Numbered from the stretch's first letter, positions 16,429-25,651 are shown. The stretch is 64,000 bases of DNA from an uncultured Collinsella sp. (GCA_905197665.1 CAJJZP010000003.1:62001-126000), one strand, 5' to 3'. The notes: generated from the letters alone by a model not told the origin. Translations and numbers: made by a program.

Positions 16429-17397
16429 TTATTTCGCGAATAGGTTCTTGAGGTTGAACTCGGCTTGGACGGTGCGGAGCATGAGGTCGGTGTCGTCCAA
16501 GCCCAGGTGCTGCTCGTTGGCGTCGGCGGCGAGGGTTCCACGGCGGCGCGCCCAGTTCTCGAGTGCGGCTGGGGCGGACTCGCGGGGGAGCGAGCGCACG
16601 TCGGCGTCCAGGCTGCGGCAGATCTGGCGCGAGTCGATGACGATGATCTTGCCGGCGCGGCGTGCCTCGGCGTAGCCGTCCAGGTGGATCTTGAACCAGC
16701 TGTCCTCAAAGGCGGCGTTGTGTGCCATGTACGGGTACTTCTTCATAAGCTTGAGCAGCTGCTTTTGCAGCTCTTTGTTCTCGCGGAACGGCTTTTTGCC
16801 GTCGATGTCGTCCCAGGTGATGTGGTGGATATTCGACAACGGCACATCCTCGCCGCGGTAGATGTCGGGCAGGCCGCAGTAGTGTGCCTCGGCGTCATGC
16901 GGGACGGCGTCGCTGGTGAGCTCCATGATCTCCCAGCCCACGTTGATGATATAGCCGCGCTCGGGTGCACGGCCGGTGGTCTCGATGTCGATACCGAGCA
17001 CGGTGCCCTGGATGGGCTTGCGGGCGTAGGCCACGCCGAGCGCGTCGCGGTCGCCGCGGATTTCGCGCATAACGGACGCGGCGGTGCGCTTTTGCATCTT
17101 GCCGATGGCGGCGCAGGTGTCGGCATCGGACAGGCCGCGCGAGAGCGTCGCGGGCGTCACGTTGCGCAGACGCGCCTCGCCAATCTGGTCGCACAGGTCG
17201 CGGTTGCGGTCGGCCAGGTCGCGCACGGTGGCAAAGTCGAAGCCGGGGTCGCCCTCGGCGGTAAAGTACTCGGTCTCGAGCACCTTGAGGGCCTCCTCGC
17301 CCTTCTGGCGCTCGGACTCCATGGCGCCGTGGTCGCCGTAGATAAACATGGGGATAAACGGCTGGCGCTCGTATTCGAGTGCTTGCGATACGTTCAT
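16429..17397 (-). CDS. DEDDh 3'-5' exonuclease (DnaQ-like)
   Basis: This 322-aa protein has an N-terminal helical region of unknown role (about 130 residues), followed by an RNase-H-fold exonuclease domain: Exo I GIDIETTGR near residue 134, Exo II AHNAAFEDSW, and Exo III HLGLDDTDLML with the His-x4-Asp spacing of the DEDDh class. Such enzymes degrade DNA or RNA 3' ends. It is not the polymerase epsilon subunit in size or context. ATG 17397 follows AAGGAGTAGC. It is monocistronic and divergent from the permease gene. Confidence 0.85.
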   Translation of the reverse strand: MNVSQALEYERQPFIPMFIYGDHGAMESERQKGEEALKVLETEYFTAEGDPGFDFATVRDLADRNRDLCDQIGEARLRNVTPATLSRGLSDADTCAAIGKMQKRTAASVMREIRGDRDALGVAYARKPIQGTVLGIDIETTGRAPERGYIINVGWEIMELTSDAVPHDAEAHYCGLPDIYRGEDVPLSNIHHITWDDIDGKKPFRENKELQKQLLKLMKKYPYMAHNAAFEDSWFKIHLDGYAEARRAGKIIVIDSRQICRSLDADVRSLPRESAPAALENWARRRGTLAADANEQHLGLDDTDLMLRTVQAEFNLKNLFAK

Positions 17398-17568
17398 ATG
17401 CTACTCCTTGGACGGGCCGCGTTGTGCGGCTCGAGGTTACTGAGTTATGGCGAGATGATAGTTTACCATAGGCAACTATTGGCACCGCGCCCGGGACAAC
17501 TACAATACCCTAGTTGACCGCTAGGACTTTTACAATGCTGCCGAAAGACACGAAAGGTTCCATCCGTC

Positions 17569-18657
17569 ATGGATTTACTGATTGATATTCTGCTCGACGC
17601 CGGCAAGGACACGCTGTCGCTGGTGCCGTTTTTGTTGGTGACGTATCTTGCTCTCGAGACACTTGAGCACGTTGCGGGCGACCGCGTCAACGGCGCTATC
17701 AAGCGCGCCGGCGCTGCGGGTCCCGTGGTTGGCTCGCTGCTGGGCATGGTGCCGCAGTGCGGATTTTCGGCCATGGCAGCAACGCTGTACGCCGGCCGTG
17801 TCGTGACCTTGGGCACGTTGGTGGCGGTGTTCCTTTCGACCTCCGATGAGATGCTGCCGCTGTTGCTTGCCGAGCAGGTTCCCGTGCAGACTATGGCGAT
17901 GCTTTTGGCTTCGAAAGCGCTGATCGCACTGGTCACGGGTTTTATCGTGGACGCTGCCATTCGCGGCCTGCGCCGTAACGCCCGCGCGCACGCGGCGATT
18001 CGCCGTACCGTGCTGGGAACCGCGGCCAACCCGGCCCACGTGAACTGCGCGCACGACGACCACAGCGGCGGTGACATCATCGACGAGGTGGCCGAGGCAG
18101 GCGTGAGCGCCGACCACATCCACGAGCTGTGCGAGCGCGACCATTGCGGTTGTGATGAAGACGAGGACGAGCACGAACACGGACATGGCCACGATCACGG
18201 TCATGAGGGCGAACATGAACACCATGATGGTCACGGTCACTCTCACTCCCACGAAGGGACGCCTGTCCTGTCGATCATCCGCAGTGCGATCTCGCACACC
18301 GTGCAGGTCTCGGTATTCATTTTTCTGGTGACGCTGATTCTGGTCGCCGTGCTCGAGACGTTCGGCGAGTCCGCGATCGAGCAGTTCCTGCGCGGCAACG
18401 AGACACTCGCTGTCCTGGGTTCGGCGCTTGTCGGGCTGATTCCCAATTGCTCGGCGAGCGTGGTCATTACACAGCTGTATCTGGAAGGCGCGCTGCAACT
18501 GGCGCCGATGCTCGCCGGCACGCTCATTTCCGCCGGCGTGGGTTATCTGGTGCTGTTCCGCACCAACCGCAGCGCCCGCGAAAATGCCGTGTTCCTGATC
18601 ATGATGTACGTCATCGGCGCTGGCTGGGGCCTCATCCTCTCCGCCGTTGGCCTCTAA
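17569..18657 (+). CDS. Putative manganese/arsenic efflux permease (ArsP-like), His-rich loop
   Basis: This 362-aa polytopic membrane protein belongs to the family annotated as putative manganese transporter or arsenic efflux protein. Two internally related halves carry the matching blocks GSLLGMVPQCGFSA and GSALVGLIPNCSAS. Between them, about residues 195-230, is a cytosolic or external loop extremely rich in His, Asp and Glu (many HGH, HEH and HSH units) that could bind metal ions. Cys residues sit in both conserved VPQC/IPNC blocks. The substrate is not settled for this family. Start ATG 17569 follows GAAAGG. A strong terminator follows. Confidence 0.75.
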   Translation: MDLLIDILLDAGKDTLSLVPFLLVTYLALETLEHVAGDRVNGAIKRAGAAGPVVGSLLGMVPQCGFSAMAATLYAGRVVTLGTLVAVFLSTSDEMLPLLLAEQVPVQTMAMLLASKALIALVTGFIVDAAIRGLRRNARAHAAIRRTVLGTAANPAHVNCAHDDHSGGDIIDEVAEAGVSADHIHELCERDHCGCDEDEDEHEHGHGHDHGHEGEHEHHDGHGHSHSHEGTPVLSIIRSAISHTVQVSVFIFLVTLILVAVLETFGESAIEQFLRGNETLAVLGSALVGLIPNCSASVVITQLYLEGALQLAPMLAGTLISAGVGYLVLFRTNRSARENAVFLIMMYVIGAGWGLILSAVGL

Positions 18658-18661
18658 GTAG

Positions 18662-18744
18662 GCCTAAAAAATGGGCTTCAAATAGCCATGCTCAGCGCCT
18701 GCGCAATGCGGCGACGCATGGCATTTTGAAGCCCGTTTTTTGTT
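18662..18744 (+). terminator. Long-stem terminator after the permease
   Basis: aaaaaatgggcttcaaa pairs with ttttgaagcccgttttttg, with about 45 bases between the arms containing a second small stem (gccatgc/gcatggc). Confidence 0.75.
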
Positions 18745-18821
18745 GAGCCATGGATTCCGAGCGCTCACACCGCTCAAAACAAAAAGGTAGATTTTAGGCA
18801 TGTCTCAAAAATCTACCTTGG

Positions 18822-19304
18822 TTAGTGCAGCAACTCGGTGAGGTTGCGTTTAAAGCGGGCGCGGTCTTCGCTGGTAAATGCTGCCGGACCGCGAGTGCGT
18901 CCGCCGGCGCGGCGTACCTTCTTTTCCTCGTGGCGAATAAACAGCTGCATGTCGATAGTCGCCTTGTCGTACACGCGCCCGCGCACACCGATGGCGGCGG
19001 CATCGCGCCCGAGCACCATGCTCGCCAAGCCAATGTCCTGCGTCACGACCACGTCGCCCGCCTGCAGGCGTTCGACAATGGCAAAGTCGGCGCTGTCGGC
19101 GCCCACGCTCACGTCGAGCGTCGTGACCCAAAAGCCGCGTCGCGCGTGCTCGGCATCGCGCGGGTCGTCGCGGCGAATGTGTCGTTCCAGGTTTTGCGTG
19201 CTGTTGCCGGCGATAACAACGGCGACGCCCGCCCGCCGCGCGCAGTCAATCGACTCGCGCGTGACCGGGCAGGCGTCGGCATCAATAAAGAGCGTTCGCG
19301 GCAT
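18822..19304 (-). CDS. YaiI/YqxD family protein (DUF188)
   Basis: This 160-aa member of the conserved DUF188 family has a PIN-like fold. The start TLFIDADACPVTRESIDCARRAG and the middle GDVVVTQDIGLASMVLGRDAAAIGVRGRVY are diagnostic. Acidic residues in DADACP and TQDI may bind metal, but no activity is established. It directly follows the DUF308 gene (stop and start adjacent at 19305/19304), so the two form an operon. Confidence 0.9.
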   Translation of the reverse strand: MPRTLFIDADACPVTRESIDCARRAGVAVVIAGNSTQNLERHIRRDDPRDAEHARRGFWVTTLDVSVGADSADFAIVERLQAGDVVVTQDIGLASMVLGRDAAAIGVRGRVYDKATIDMQLFIRHEEKKVRRAGGRTRGPAAFTSEDRARFKRNLTELLH

Positions 19305-19907
19305 CTAGTGCACCAGTTTGCCAAATTGAATGGCGCGAACAATGAGCGTTACGCCAAACACCAGCAGCGCGGCGCCACTAAAGATGACAAGCATCTTGGC
19401 CGACCACAGCGGATAGATAAACACGAACATGCCGGCGATGATGGAGAGTGCACCGCTCAGGATGGCAAGGGCGCGGTTGGACGAAAGCTCGGACTCCAGA
19501 ATGGACATGACACCTTCGACAATCCAGCCAAAGCCGGCCACGATAACCACCATCGTGGTGAGTGTCGCGGTCGAGAAGGCCTGGTTGCGCAGGATTATGA
19601 CGCCGCCCAGGATAATGAGTAGGTTGGAGATGATGCTCGTCACGCGCCAGCCAGTGGGCAGCAGTGGCTCAAAAATGGCAGTGAACAGCCTGATGGTAGC
19701 GGTGATTACAAAGTAAAAACCCAGGACGGTCGTCAAAAAGACGAGGGACTTGGCGGGTGCAAAAAGCAGCGCGATGCCAGCAATGAGCGCCACGACGCCC
19801 GTGATGGCGTAGATCCAGCGCACGGCCTTGACGGCTTTGCCCGCCATACTTTTCTCGTCAAATCCAAACTGGCTCGATTTTTGGTCATCGTTCCTAAAGA
19901 TACCCAT
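19305..19907 (-). CDS. DUF308/HdeD-family membrane protein
   Basis: This 200-aa protein has about six hydrophobic segments arranged as three repeated pairs, such as AITGVVALIAGIALLFAP, VLGFYFVITATIRLF and ALLVFGVTLIVRAIQF. This matches the HdeD/DUF308 family, linked in enterobacteria to acid stress; the function in Gram-positives is unknown. The N-terminal 25 residues are polar and cytosolic. ATG 19907 follows GAAAGGAGA. It is first of a two-gene operon with the DUF188 gene. Confidence 0.85.
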   Translation of the reverse strand: MGIFRNDDQKSSQFGFDEKSMAGKAVKAVRWIYAITGVVALIAGIALLFAPAKSLVFLTTVLGFYFVITATIRLFTAIFEPLLPTGWRVTSIISNLLIILGGVIILRNQAFSTATLTTMVVIVAGFGWIVEGVMSILESELSSNRALAILSGALSIIAGMFVFIYPLWSAKMLVIFSGAALLVFGVTLIVRAIQFGKLVH

Positions 19908-20142
19908 AACGTCTCCTTTCCGTGCGGCGTAAGCCTTGATCGTTACAACCAGTATCGCTTAAAGGCGCTGGCGTATGGGTCGGGGAGGGCGAAACGTAAC
20001 CCAAAGGTCCCGAATTGTTTCCGTTGTTCCCCACGTCGCGGTTTTCTATTCAACAGGTGTAGAACATTGCAGCCCTGTTCGTTATTGCCTGCGTTTTAGG
20101 TTAGATTTTCCTAAGGACAATTGGCTTGTATTGGGGGTCCCT

Positions 20143-20814
20143 ATGAACGAAGCAGTTCCCGAGGCACCGTCGAGTGTCGAATCGATGGCAAAGCAAGGTT
20201 GCGAAAAGCTCGGTCTGGAAGCGTTTGATGCGCTGGTCCGTCGTGCCCGTACGTGCCGTCGCTTTGACGAGTCTATGCGCGTGCCGCGCGAGTTTTTGCT
20301 CGAGCTGGCGGAACTGGCGCACCTGGCTCCCTGCGGCGCCAATGCTCAGCGTCTGCGCTTTCACGTGGTGAGCGGTGCAGAGGACTGCGCGCGTGTATTT
20401 GACGAGCTTGCATGGGCCGGTGCGCTCAAGGATTGGCCGGGTCCCGATGAGGGCGAGCGCCCGACCGGCTACATCGCGATTCTTGCTGAGCGCGCCGTTC
20501 CGGGCAAGCCCGCCGCTCCCATTACCGATGTCGACACGGGCATTACCGCGCAGACGATGATGCTCGCCGCCCGCAGCGCCACGCCCGAGGTGGCAGCCTG
20601 CATGTTCAAGGCCTTTACGCCCCACGCGATCGAAGCCATGGGGCTCAATAACGACAAGTATGAGCTCAAGCTGATCATGGCGTTTGGCGTTCCGGCCGAG
20701 ACACAGGTGATCGATGCGATCGATTCCAACCCCGACGGCTCCATCAATTATTGGCGCGACGAGGCGCAGGTGCACCACGTACCCAAGCGTCCGCTTGCCG
20801 ACGTGCTGCTGTAG
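20143..20814 (+). CDS. Nitroreductase family protein
   Basis: This 223-aa FMN-dependent oxidoreductase fold has ARTCRRFDES and APCGANAQRLRFHV as flavin-binding elements, TDVDTGITAQTMMLAA as the dimer-helix motif, and a C-terminal VHHVPKRPLADVLL. Members reduce nitroaromatics, quinones or flavins; the natural substrate is unknown. ATG 20143 follows TTGGGGGTC. The AT-rich spacer 19908-20142 separates it from the divergent DUF308 gene and should hold both promoters. Confidence 0.82.
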   Translation: MNEAVPEAPSSVESMAKQGCEKLGLEAFDALVRRARTCRRFDESMRVPREFLLELAELAHLAPCGANAQRLRFHVVSGAEDCARVFDELAWAGALKDWPGPDEGERPTGYIAILAERAVPGKPAAPITDVDTGITAQTMMLAARSATPEVAACMFKAFTPHAIEAMGLNNDKYELKLIMAFGVPAETQVIDAIDSNPDGSINYWRDEAQVHHVPKRPLADVLL

Positions 20815-20849
20815 TTGTGCGTCGTTGCGGTGCAATCCGGCGGCAAAAT

Positions 20850-20883
20850 CACCACAAAGGCTCCTGTCCCCTTTGTGGTGGTA
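20850..20883. repeat. CCACCACAAAGG hairpin repeat, copy 2
   Basis: caccacaaagg and cctttgtggtg form an 11-bp stem with a 9-nt spacer. It lies between the nitroreductase stop and the first histidine phosphatase start. Confidence 0.75.
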
Positions 20884-20897
20884 CGAGGGGAGGGTGT

Positions 20898-21440
20898 GTG
20901 GCAGATCTGTATTTGGTGCGGCATGGGCAGACTGAGCTCAATGTGCAGAGCATTTTGCAGGGCTGGCACGATTCGCCGCTTACGGCGCGCGGGCGCGAGC
21001 AGGCGCTGACGGCGCGTACGGCGTTTGCGGCGCGTGGCGTGGCCTTTGATCATGTGTATTCCTCGCCGTTGGGCCGGGCGCGGCATACGGCCGAGCTTAT
21101 CGTTGGCGAGGGCCGTTCCATTGAGCTGGTCGATGACCTGCGTGAGTGGCATTTTGGCTCGCTGGAGGGCACATCAAATCGCGAGATGCCGCCGCAGCCC
21201 TGGGGCGATTATCCGGTTGCCTTTGGCGGCGAGTCGGAAGTGCAGCTTCAGTCGCGCATGGTCGCGGCGCTGTCCCGCATCATGGCCAGGCCGCAGCACG
21301 ACTGCGTGCTGGCGGTTTCCCATGGCTCAGCCTGCCAGGAGTTTCTTGAGTATGTGACTGGCGGGGGAGAGCTGCCCGACAACGGTGCCGTGCTTCATTT
21401 TGGCTATTGCGACGGGGCGTTTTCGCTTTTGGGTTGGTAA
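20898..21440 (+). CDS. Histidine phosphatase family protein (phosphoglycerate mutase-like), first of pair
   Basis: This 180-aa protein of the two-histidine phosphatase superfamily has the catalytic LYLVRHGQTELN at residues 4-15, the substrate Arg/His region YSSPLGRARHTAEL, EWHFGSLEG, and the second catalytic His in LAVSHGSACQEFL. Likely substrates are small phosphoesters. The start is GTG 20898 after GAGGGGAGGG. A close paralogue begins 17 bp downstream, indicating a local duplication. Confidence 0.85.
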   Translation: MADLYLVRHGQTELNVQSILQGWHDSPLTARGREQALTARTAFAARGVAFDHVYSSPLGRARHTAELIVGEGRSIELVDDLREWHFGSLEGTSNREMPPQPWGDYPVAFGGESEVQLQSRMVAALSRIMARPQHDCVLAVSHGSACQEFLEYVTGGGELPDNGAVLHFGYCDGAFSLLGW

Positions 21441-21457
21441 CGAACGAAAGGACCCCT

Positions 21458-22093
21458 ATGAATAAAGATCTGTATCTGGTCCGTCATGGACAGACGATAT
21501 TCAACCTTAAGCGTATCATTCAGGGGTGGAGTGATTCGCCGCTTACGCAGTTGGGTTGCGACCAGGCGGCGCGCGCCGGCATGTTTTTACGTGCGCGCGG
21601 CATTGAGCCCGATCATGCCTACACCTCCACGCTTCATCGCACCGAGCAGACTATCGCCAACTTGTGGCCGGGCTTGGCGTACGAGCGCCTGGACGGCCTG
21701 CGTGAGTGGTTCTTTGGCGACTTTGAGGCCGAGCGCGTGATGCTCATGCCCGAGCGCCCGTGGCGCGACTTCTATCGCCAGTTTGGCGGCGAGGGCCAGA
21801 TGCAGGTGCGCGAGCGCATGGTGGCGACGTTGACCGATCTTGTGCGACGCCCGGACCACGAGTGCGTCCTCGCGGTGAGCCATGGCTCGGCCATCAAGGA
21901 GTTTTTGGACCACGTGAGGGGAGCGGCGGCCGACGAGCGCGAGCGCGTGCCGGGCAACTGCTCGGTGCTGCATTTCGTGTTTGACGATACGACCGATACG
22001 TTTGAACTGGTTGAGATTTTTACGCAGGAAGACTACGCGCGCGAGCTGGGGCTTGAGCCGCTCGTGGCTGCCGCGGGTCCGCAGCGCGGGTAG
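21458..22093 (+). CDS. Histidine phosphatase family protein, second of pair
   Basis: At 211 aa, it is paralogous to the preceding gene: LYLVRHGQTIFNLKRIIQGW, TSTLHRTEQTIANL, EWFFGDFEAE and LAVSHGSAIKEFLDHV align block by block. It has a longer C-terminus (DTFELVEIFTQEDYARELGL). ATG 21458 follows GAAAGGACC. It is cotranscribed with its neighbour, and a terminator follows at 22138. Confidence 0.87.
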   Translation: MNKDLYLVRHGQTIFNLKRIIQGWSDSPLTQLGCDQAARAGMFLRARGIEPDHAYTSTLHRTEQTIANLWPGLAYERLDGLREWFFGDFEAERVMLMPERPWRDFYRQFGGEGQMQVRERMVATLTDLVRRPDHECVLAVSHGSAIKEFLDHVRGAAADERERVPGNCSVLHFVFDDTTDTFELVEIFTQEDYARELGLEPLVAAAGPQRG

Positions 22094-22137
22094 TTTGGGC
22101 GTGGCGGTGCGGGTCGCCGACTTACTTGCTCGATGCG

Positions 22138-22185
22138 AAAGGGGGCGGAGATGCATGCGCTGGCGTTGCATCTCCGCCCCCTTTT
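22138..22185 (+). terminator. Terminator after the histidine phosphatase pair
   Basis: agggggcggagatgca and tgcatctccgcccccttttt form a 16-bp stem followed by a run of six T. Confidence 0.88.
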
Positions 22186-22227
22186 TTGTTGAGCTGCCGA
22201 GTCTTTGTGCTGGGCGTTTAGGCTCTG

Positions 22228-22917
22228 TTATAACCGTGAGATCTGGTGAGTGAGCAGACCCGTCGGAATCTGCGGCGCGCCGCCGCTGACCTGCGCGGTG
22301 GGGAACAGCACGGCTACAGCAAAGTTGAACGGCTCTTTGCCAGAGTAGGCGCCGGCAGTGCGGGCCTCGTCGGCCAGAATCTGCGATGCCCCAGCCAGCG
22401 CGGCAGCGTAGGTGGGGTCGTCTGCCGGCGTCGGCTCCGGTGCCTGGTCGAGCATGGCTCGGATGGCGGCAACAGCGTCCTCGCGCTTGACCTCCCACAC
22501 GCGATGTGAAATGCCGGCGGGGTCGGTGACGGCGTAGAGCGAGGCGCCCTCTTTGGCGGCGCCCAGGATGATGCTCATGACGGGAGAGGCCTCGTAGGCG
22601 AGCGACACGGGACGGGGCTGTACCTTGAGGTCGGCGATCGCGCGCGCGGCGGCGAGTGCGTCGATGCTCTCGGCGGCAGCCTCGTCGCTACCTGTCAGTA
22701 CGTTAACCGGGCAAATCGCCACGACACCTGTCACGCGACCCGGCTCGCCCGAGCATTCGTATACGTAATACGCCGCACCCGGGTCCTTGAGCATGAGCCC
22801 ATCGGCAATGGCTCCGCGCAGAGCATCGTTGCCGCTCAGGATGCTGCCCATTGCAGGCAACGCCTCGAGCACGCGGTCCTGAGCCGGGCGGATGCAGGGA
22901 AACGGAAGTGCTTTCAT
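22228..22917 (-). CDS. Short DUF1015-like protein
   Basis: This 229-aa protein starts MKALPFPCIRPAQDRV, like the ALPFRGIRP-type N-terminus of DUF1015 proteins, and continues with YYVYECSGEPGRVTGVVAICPV and HRVWEV. The family is usually about 400 aa, so this is a shortened form with Ala-rich linkers. In other bacteria DUF1015 genes often lie beside serA/serC, which here are 3-4 kb away on the same strand. Function is unknown. Confidence 0.55.
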   Translation of the reverse strand: MKALPFPCIRPAQDRVLEALPAMGSILSGNDALRGAIADGLMLKDPGAAYYVYECSGEPGRVTGVVAICPVNVLTGSDEAAAESIDALAAARAIADLKVQPRPVSLAYEASPVMSIILGAAKEGASLYAVTDPAGISHRVWEVKREDAVAAIRAMLDQAPEPTPADDPTYAAALAGASQILADEARTAGAYSGKEPFNFAVAVLFPTAQVSGGAPQIPTGLLTHQISRL

Positions 22918-22956
22918 GGGCGGTCCTAACGCGCGAGTCGGTTTGTTCGCGGCTTA

Positions 22957-24177
22957 TTATGCCCCAACTTGGCCGTTCGCGTCCCAGAGCACGTTATCGG
23001 CGAGCGCGATTAGCACCTGCTGACAACGATTGATATCGGCGTGGGGCACATACTCGTTGGGCTTGTGTGCGAGCGCGAGCGATCCGGGGCCGTAGCTCAT
23101 ACAGTTGCGGATGCCCGTCTTGCCAGCAATGACGGCGGTATCGGTGTAGCCGGTAAAGAAGCCGACGGTCGTGTCCGTGCCCGTCACATCGTCTGCTGCG
23201 CACTTGAGCGCAGCTAGAAGGGGAGAGGCCGGATCGCGCTCGATGGCGGGGCGGTCGCCTGTCACGGTATAGCTTCCATGGCAGCCTGGGACCGCGGCTT
23301 CGGCGGCGACAATGGCCTGCTCTACCATGCGCGTCGCGGCGGCCGTATCAGTCGGCGGGGTCAGGCGCATATCGACCCAGACCTTAGCGTGGTCGGGCAC
23401 GACATAGGGACGGTAGCCACCCTCGATCTGTCCAAACGTGATGGTCGATGGCCCCAGCTCCTCATGTAAAGGTAGCGTCGCAAACGTGCGACGAAGCGAG
23501 CACACGACCTCGGCTATGGCGGCGACGGCGTCGGCGCCCTTCCAAGGCTGGCTTGCATGAGCCGTGACGCCGGCCATCTCGGTCTCGAACCACGTACGCC
23601 CCTTGTGCGCCACCTGGATCTGTCCGTCGGTGGGTTCGGTGTCCAGCACCCATTCGCGCGAGCCGACCCAGCCGGCATCGATCGCGGCCTCTGAGCCGCG
23701 CATGAAGTCTTCCTCGTCGACCGAGCAGATGAGCGAAAAGCCGCGGCGTGGCAGCGCGCCATCCGCTGCCACGCGCTCGAGCGTATGGACCAGTGCGGCA
23801 ATGGCGCAGGCCAGGCCACCCTTCATATCGCAGGCACCGCGGCCATAGAGTTTATCGTCGCGCACAACCGCCCCAAGCGGTGCGATGTCTGCGTCCCAGC
23901 CATCGCCCAAGGTGACGGTATCCATGTGGCAGATATAGATCAGCCGCGGCTCGTCGCTTTGGCCCGGCACGGTGACTTTAAGGTTGCGGCGCCGGGGCAG
24001 CACCTCGAGTTCCTCAACCTGCACGGCATGGAGCACCGGATGGCTCAGCTGCGCCAACCGTTCCTCAACCAACGCTTTGATATGGCGCTCAATCTCGTCC
24101 TCATACGCACCCGGGTCTGAGCTGTCGATCCGCACAAGCTCCTGCGCAAGCCGCCAGGCAAAGTCCTCATCAACCAT
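22957..24177 (-). CDS. M20 family peptidase (ArgE/DapE/CPG2-like)
   Basis: This 406-aa zinc hydrolase has ICHMDTVTLGD (zinc His and catalytic Asp), LYGRGACDMKGGLA (bridging Asp), SVDEEDFMRG (catalytic Glu), a dimerisation domain containing GVTAHASQPWKGADA, and the final zinc His in LALAHKPNEYVPHAD. It may deacetylate or hydrolyse N-acyl amino acids or peptides; the exact substrate is unknown. ATG 24177, after GTGAGGTT, is preferred to the upstream start at 24207. Confidence 0.85.
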   Translation of the reverse strand: MVDEDFAWRLAQELVRIDSSDPGAYEDEIERHIKALVEERLAQLSHPVLHAVQVEELEVLPRRRNLKVTVPGQSDEPRLIYICHMDTVTLGDGWDADIAPLGAVVRDDKLYGRGACDMKGGLACAIAALVHTLERVAADGALPRRGFSLICSVDEEDFMRGSEAAIDAGWVGSREWVLDTEPTDGQIQVAHKGRTWFETEMAGVTAHASQPWKGADAVAAIAEVVCSLRRTFATLPLHEELGPSTITFGQIEGGYRPYVVPDHAKVWVDMRLTPPTDTAAATRMVEQAIVAAEAAVPGCHGSYTVTGDRPAIERDPASPLLAALKCAADDVTGTDTTVGFFTGYTDTAVIAGKTGIRNCMSYGPGSLALAHKPNEYVPHADINRCQQVLIALADNVLWDANGQVGA

Positions 24178-24331
24178 ATGCAACCTCACAATCAGTTTGC
24201 TTTCCAAACCGATTGTAAGCCTCCTGAGAGATCCGCGACGTGGGCGTGGCAGTATTTACCGTTCGCAGGCCGAGCCAGCGCGTTTGCCGTCCGAGCGGGT
24301 TCACAAGCGACGCATCGGGTACGTACCCTTC

Positions 24332-25381
24332 ATGGACGACATGCTGTGCGACATATCTGCCTTTCGGTATCACCGGATACCTCCACAGGTCTTGGCAATA
24401 ATGCCGGACCTGCCCGATTCTGCGGACGATTCGCGCAGGGAGCACCTATGTGAGCATCCGCTCGTCACGCATTTCCTGGGCACCCCGTTACACGTGTTGG
24501 CGCAGGGCAGCTGCGGACGTAAGGGCGATCGCATTGTCAGGCATGTTTGGAACGGGGAGAGGCCGTTTGATTCCATGCGACAGACAGAGTTTGGCCTCGA
24601 TGTCGCGTCCCCGCTCTTTACCCTGCTGACCCTGGCTTCCTCGGTCTCAAACGAGCGTTTAATCATGTGCATGTATGAGATGTGCGGCACCTTTGCCGTG
24701 TGCAAGATTGCGCCTCAGGTAAAGTCGGCACTTGTGCAGGCATATGGGGACCGGTGGGGTGACGCACGGTTGGGTTGGGAAAATGTAAAGGATGTCTCGG
24801 GGAATCCAACGGACCTGTGGAAACGACCGCCCTTGATCGAGTTCTCTGAACTTACAGAGTACGTCGATAAGATCCCGGGGCTCCGCGGTGCTAAATCGTT
24901 CACACGTGCCGCGAAATGCATTACGGGGGTGGCGGCATCGCCGCTTGAGGTCCAGGCTTCGATGCTGTTTGGCCTTACGAGGTTGCGCGGCGGCGAAGGG
25001 CTGCGCCTTACCAATAACGTTGAGATTCGTATGACGCGCAGCGCCCGCCTGATTTCGGGGCTTGATAGGCGCTATGCCGATATCCTGTTGGCAAATAAGG
25101 ACGGCAGTCGAGAGTGTCTGGTTGAATGCCAAGGTAAAGCCATTCACGGATCCATTGAATCCAAGATCTCGGACTCCGATCGAACGACGGCCTTGCAAGC
25201 CATGGGATATCCCGTCGTTCTGATGACCTATGGTCAGCTGGCCGACTTCGATGCCTTCCGCGTGGTGATGGAGCTCATCATGTCCTATCTCGATGTGCCG
25301 CTGAAAGACAAGACGCCGCGGCAGCAGGAGCTCGAACGGCGGCTTCGTGAGGAGATTTTTATCGATTGGGCGGGAATGTAG
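24332..25381 (+). CDS. Unknown protein, paralogue of the Vsr/DUF559-like protein
   Basis: This 349-aa protein shares a block order with the protein at 14668-15876: HVLAQGSCG near the N-terminus, CMYEMCGTFAV, GLRGAKSFTRAAKCITGVAASPLEVQASMLFGL, RYADILLANKD, CLVECQGKAIH, and SDRTTALQAMGYPVVLMTYGQL. This is the DUF559/Vsr-like pattern with a possible Asp and Glu metal-site pair. ATG 24332 precedes MLCDISAFRYHRIPPQ; the longer frame upstream runs antisense through the M20 gene and is not coding. A hairpin lies at 25384-25412. Function is unknown. Confidence 0.68.
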   Translation: MDDMLCDISAFRYHRIPPQVLAIMPDLPDSADDSRREHLCEHPLVTHFLGTPLHVLAQGSCGRKGDRIVRHVWNGERPFDSMRQTEFGLDVASPLFTLLTLASSVSNERLIMCMYEMCGTFAVCKIAPQVKSALVQAYGDRWGDARLGWENVKDVSGNPTDLWKRPPLIEFSELTEYVDKIPGLRGAKSFTRAAKCITGVAASPLEVQASMLFGLTRLRGGEGLRLTNNVEIRMTRSARLISGLDRRYADILLANKDGSRECLVECQGKAIHGSIESKISDSDRTTALQAMGYPVVLMTYGQLADFDAFRVVMELIMSYLDVPLKDKTPRQQELERRLREEIFIDWAGM

Positions 25382-25651
25382 CCGCGCGGGCGGAAAACGG
25401 TCGCGCGGACTAGAGTTTTGGTCGCAAAATACTTATATTTTACCTTGGAAGGGCCTTAAAAATGCTACCTAGAATAAGTTGTTTCGGAAAATGGACAGTC
25501 AACTTACATTCGGCACATAGAGACCGATTTTTACCTACTAAAGTCCCTGATAAAGCTGTTTATCAAAGCGGGTGTGCTTAGCGACTGGAGCCTCACTATC
25601 GATTATCTGAAAAAACTTGTTCTGGGTATCATTTTAAAGTCGTCCGGAGCA
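25382..25651. other. AT-rich spacer after the DUF559-like gene
   Basis: A GC-rich hairpin (ccgcgcg...cgcgcgg, about 25384-25412) followed by agagtttt may end the preceding gene. The remaining 240 bp are AT-rich, with no gene, repeat or RNA recognised. Confidence 0.5.
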
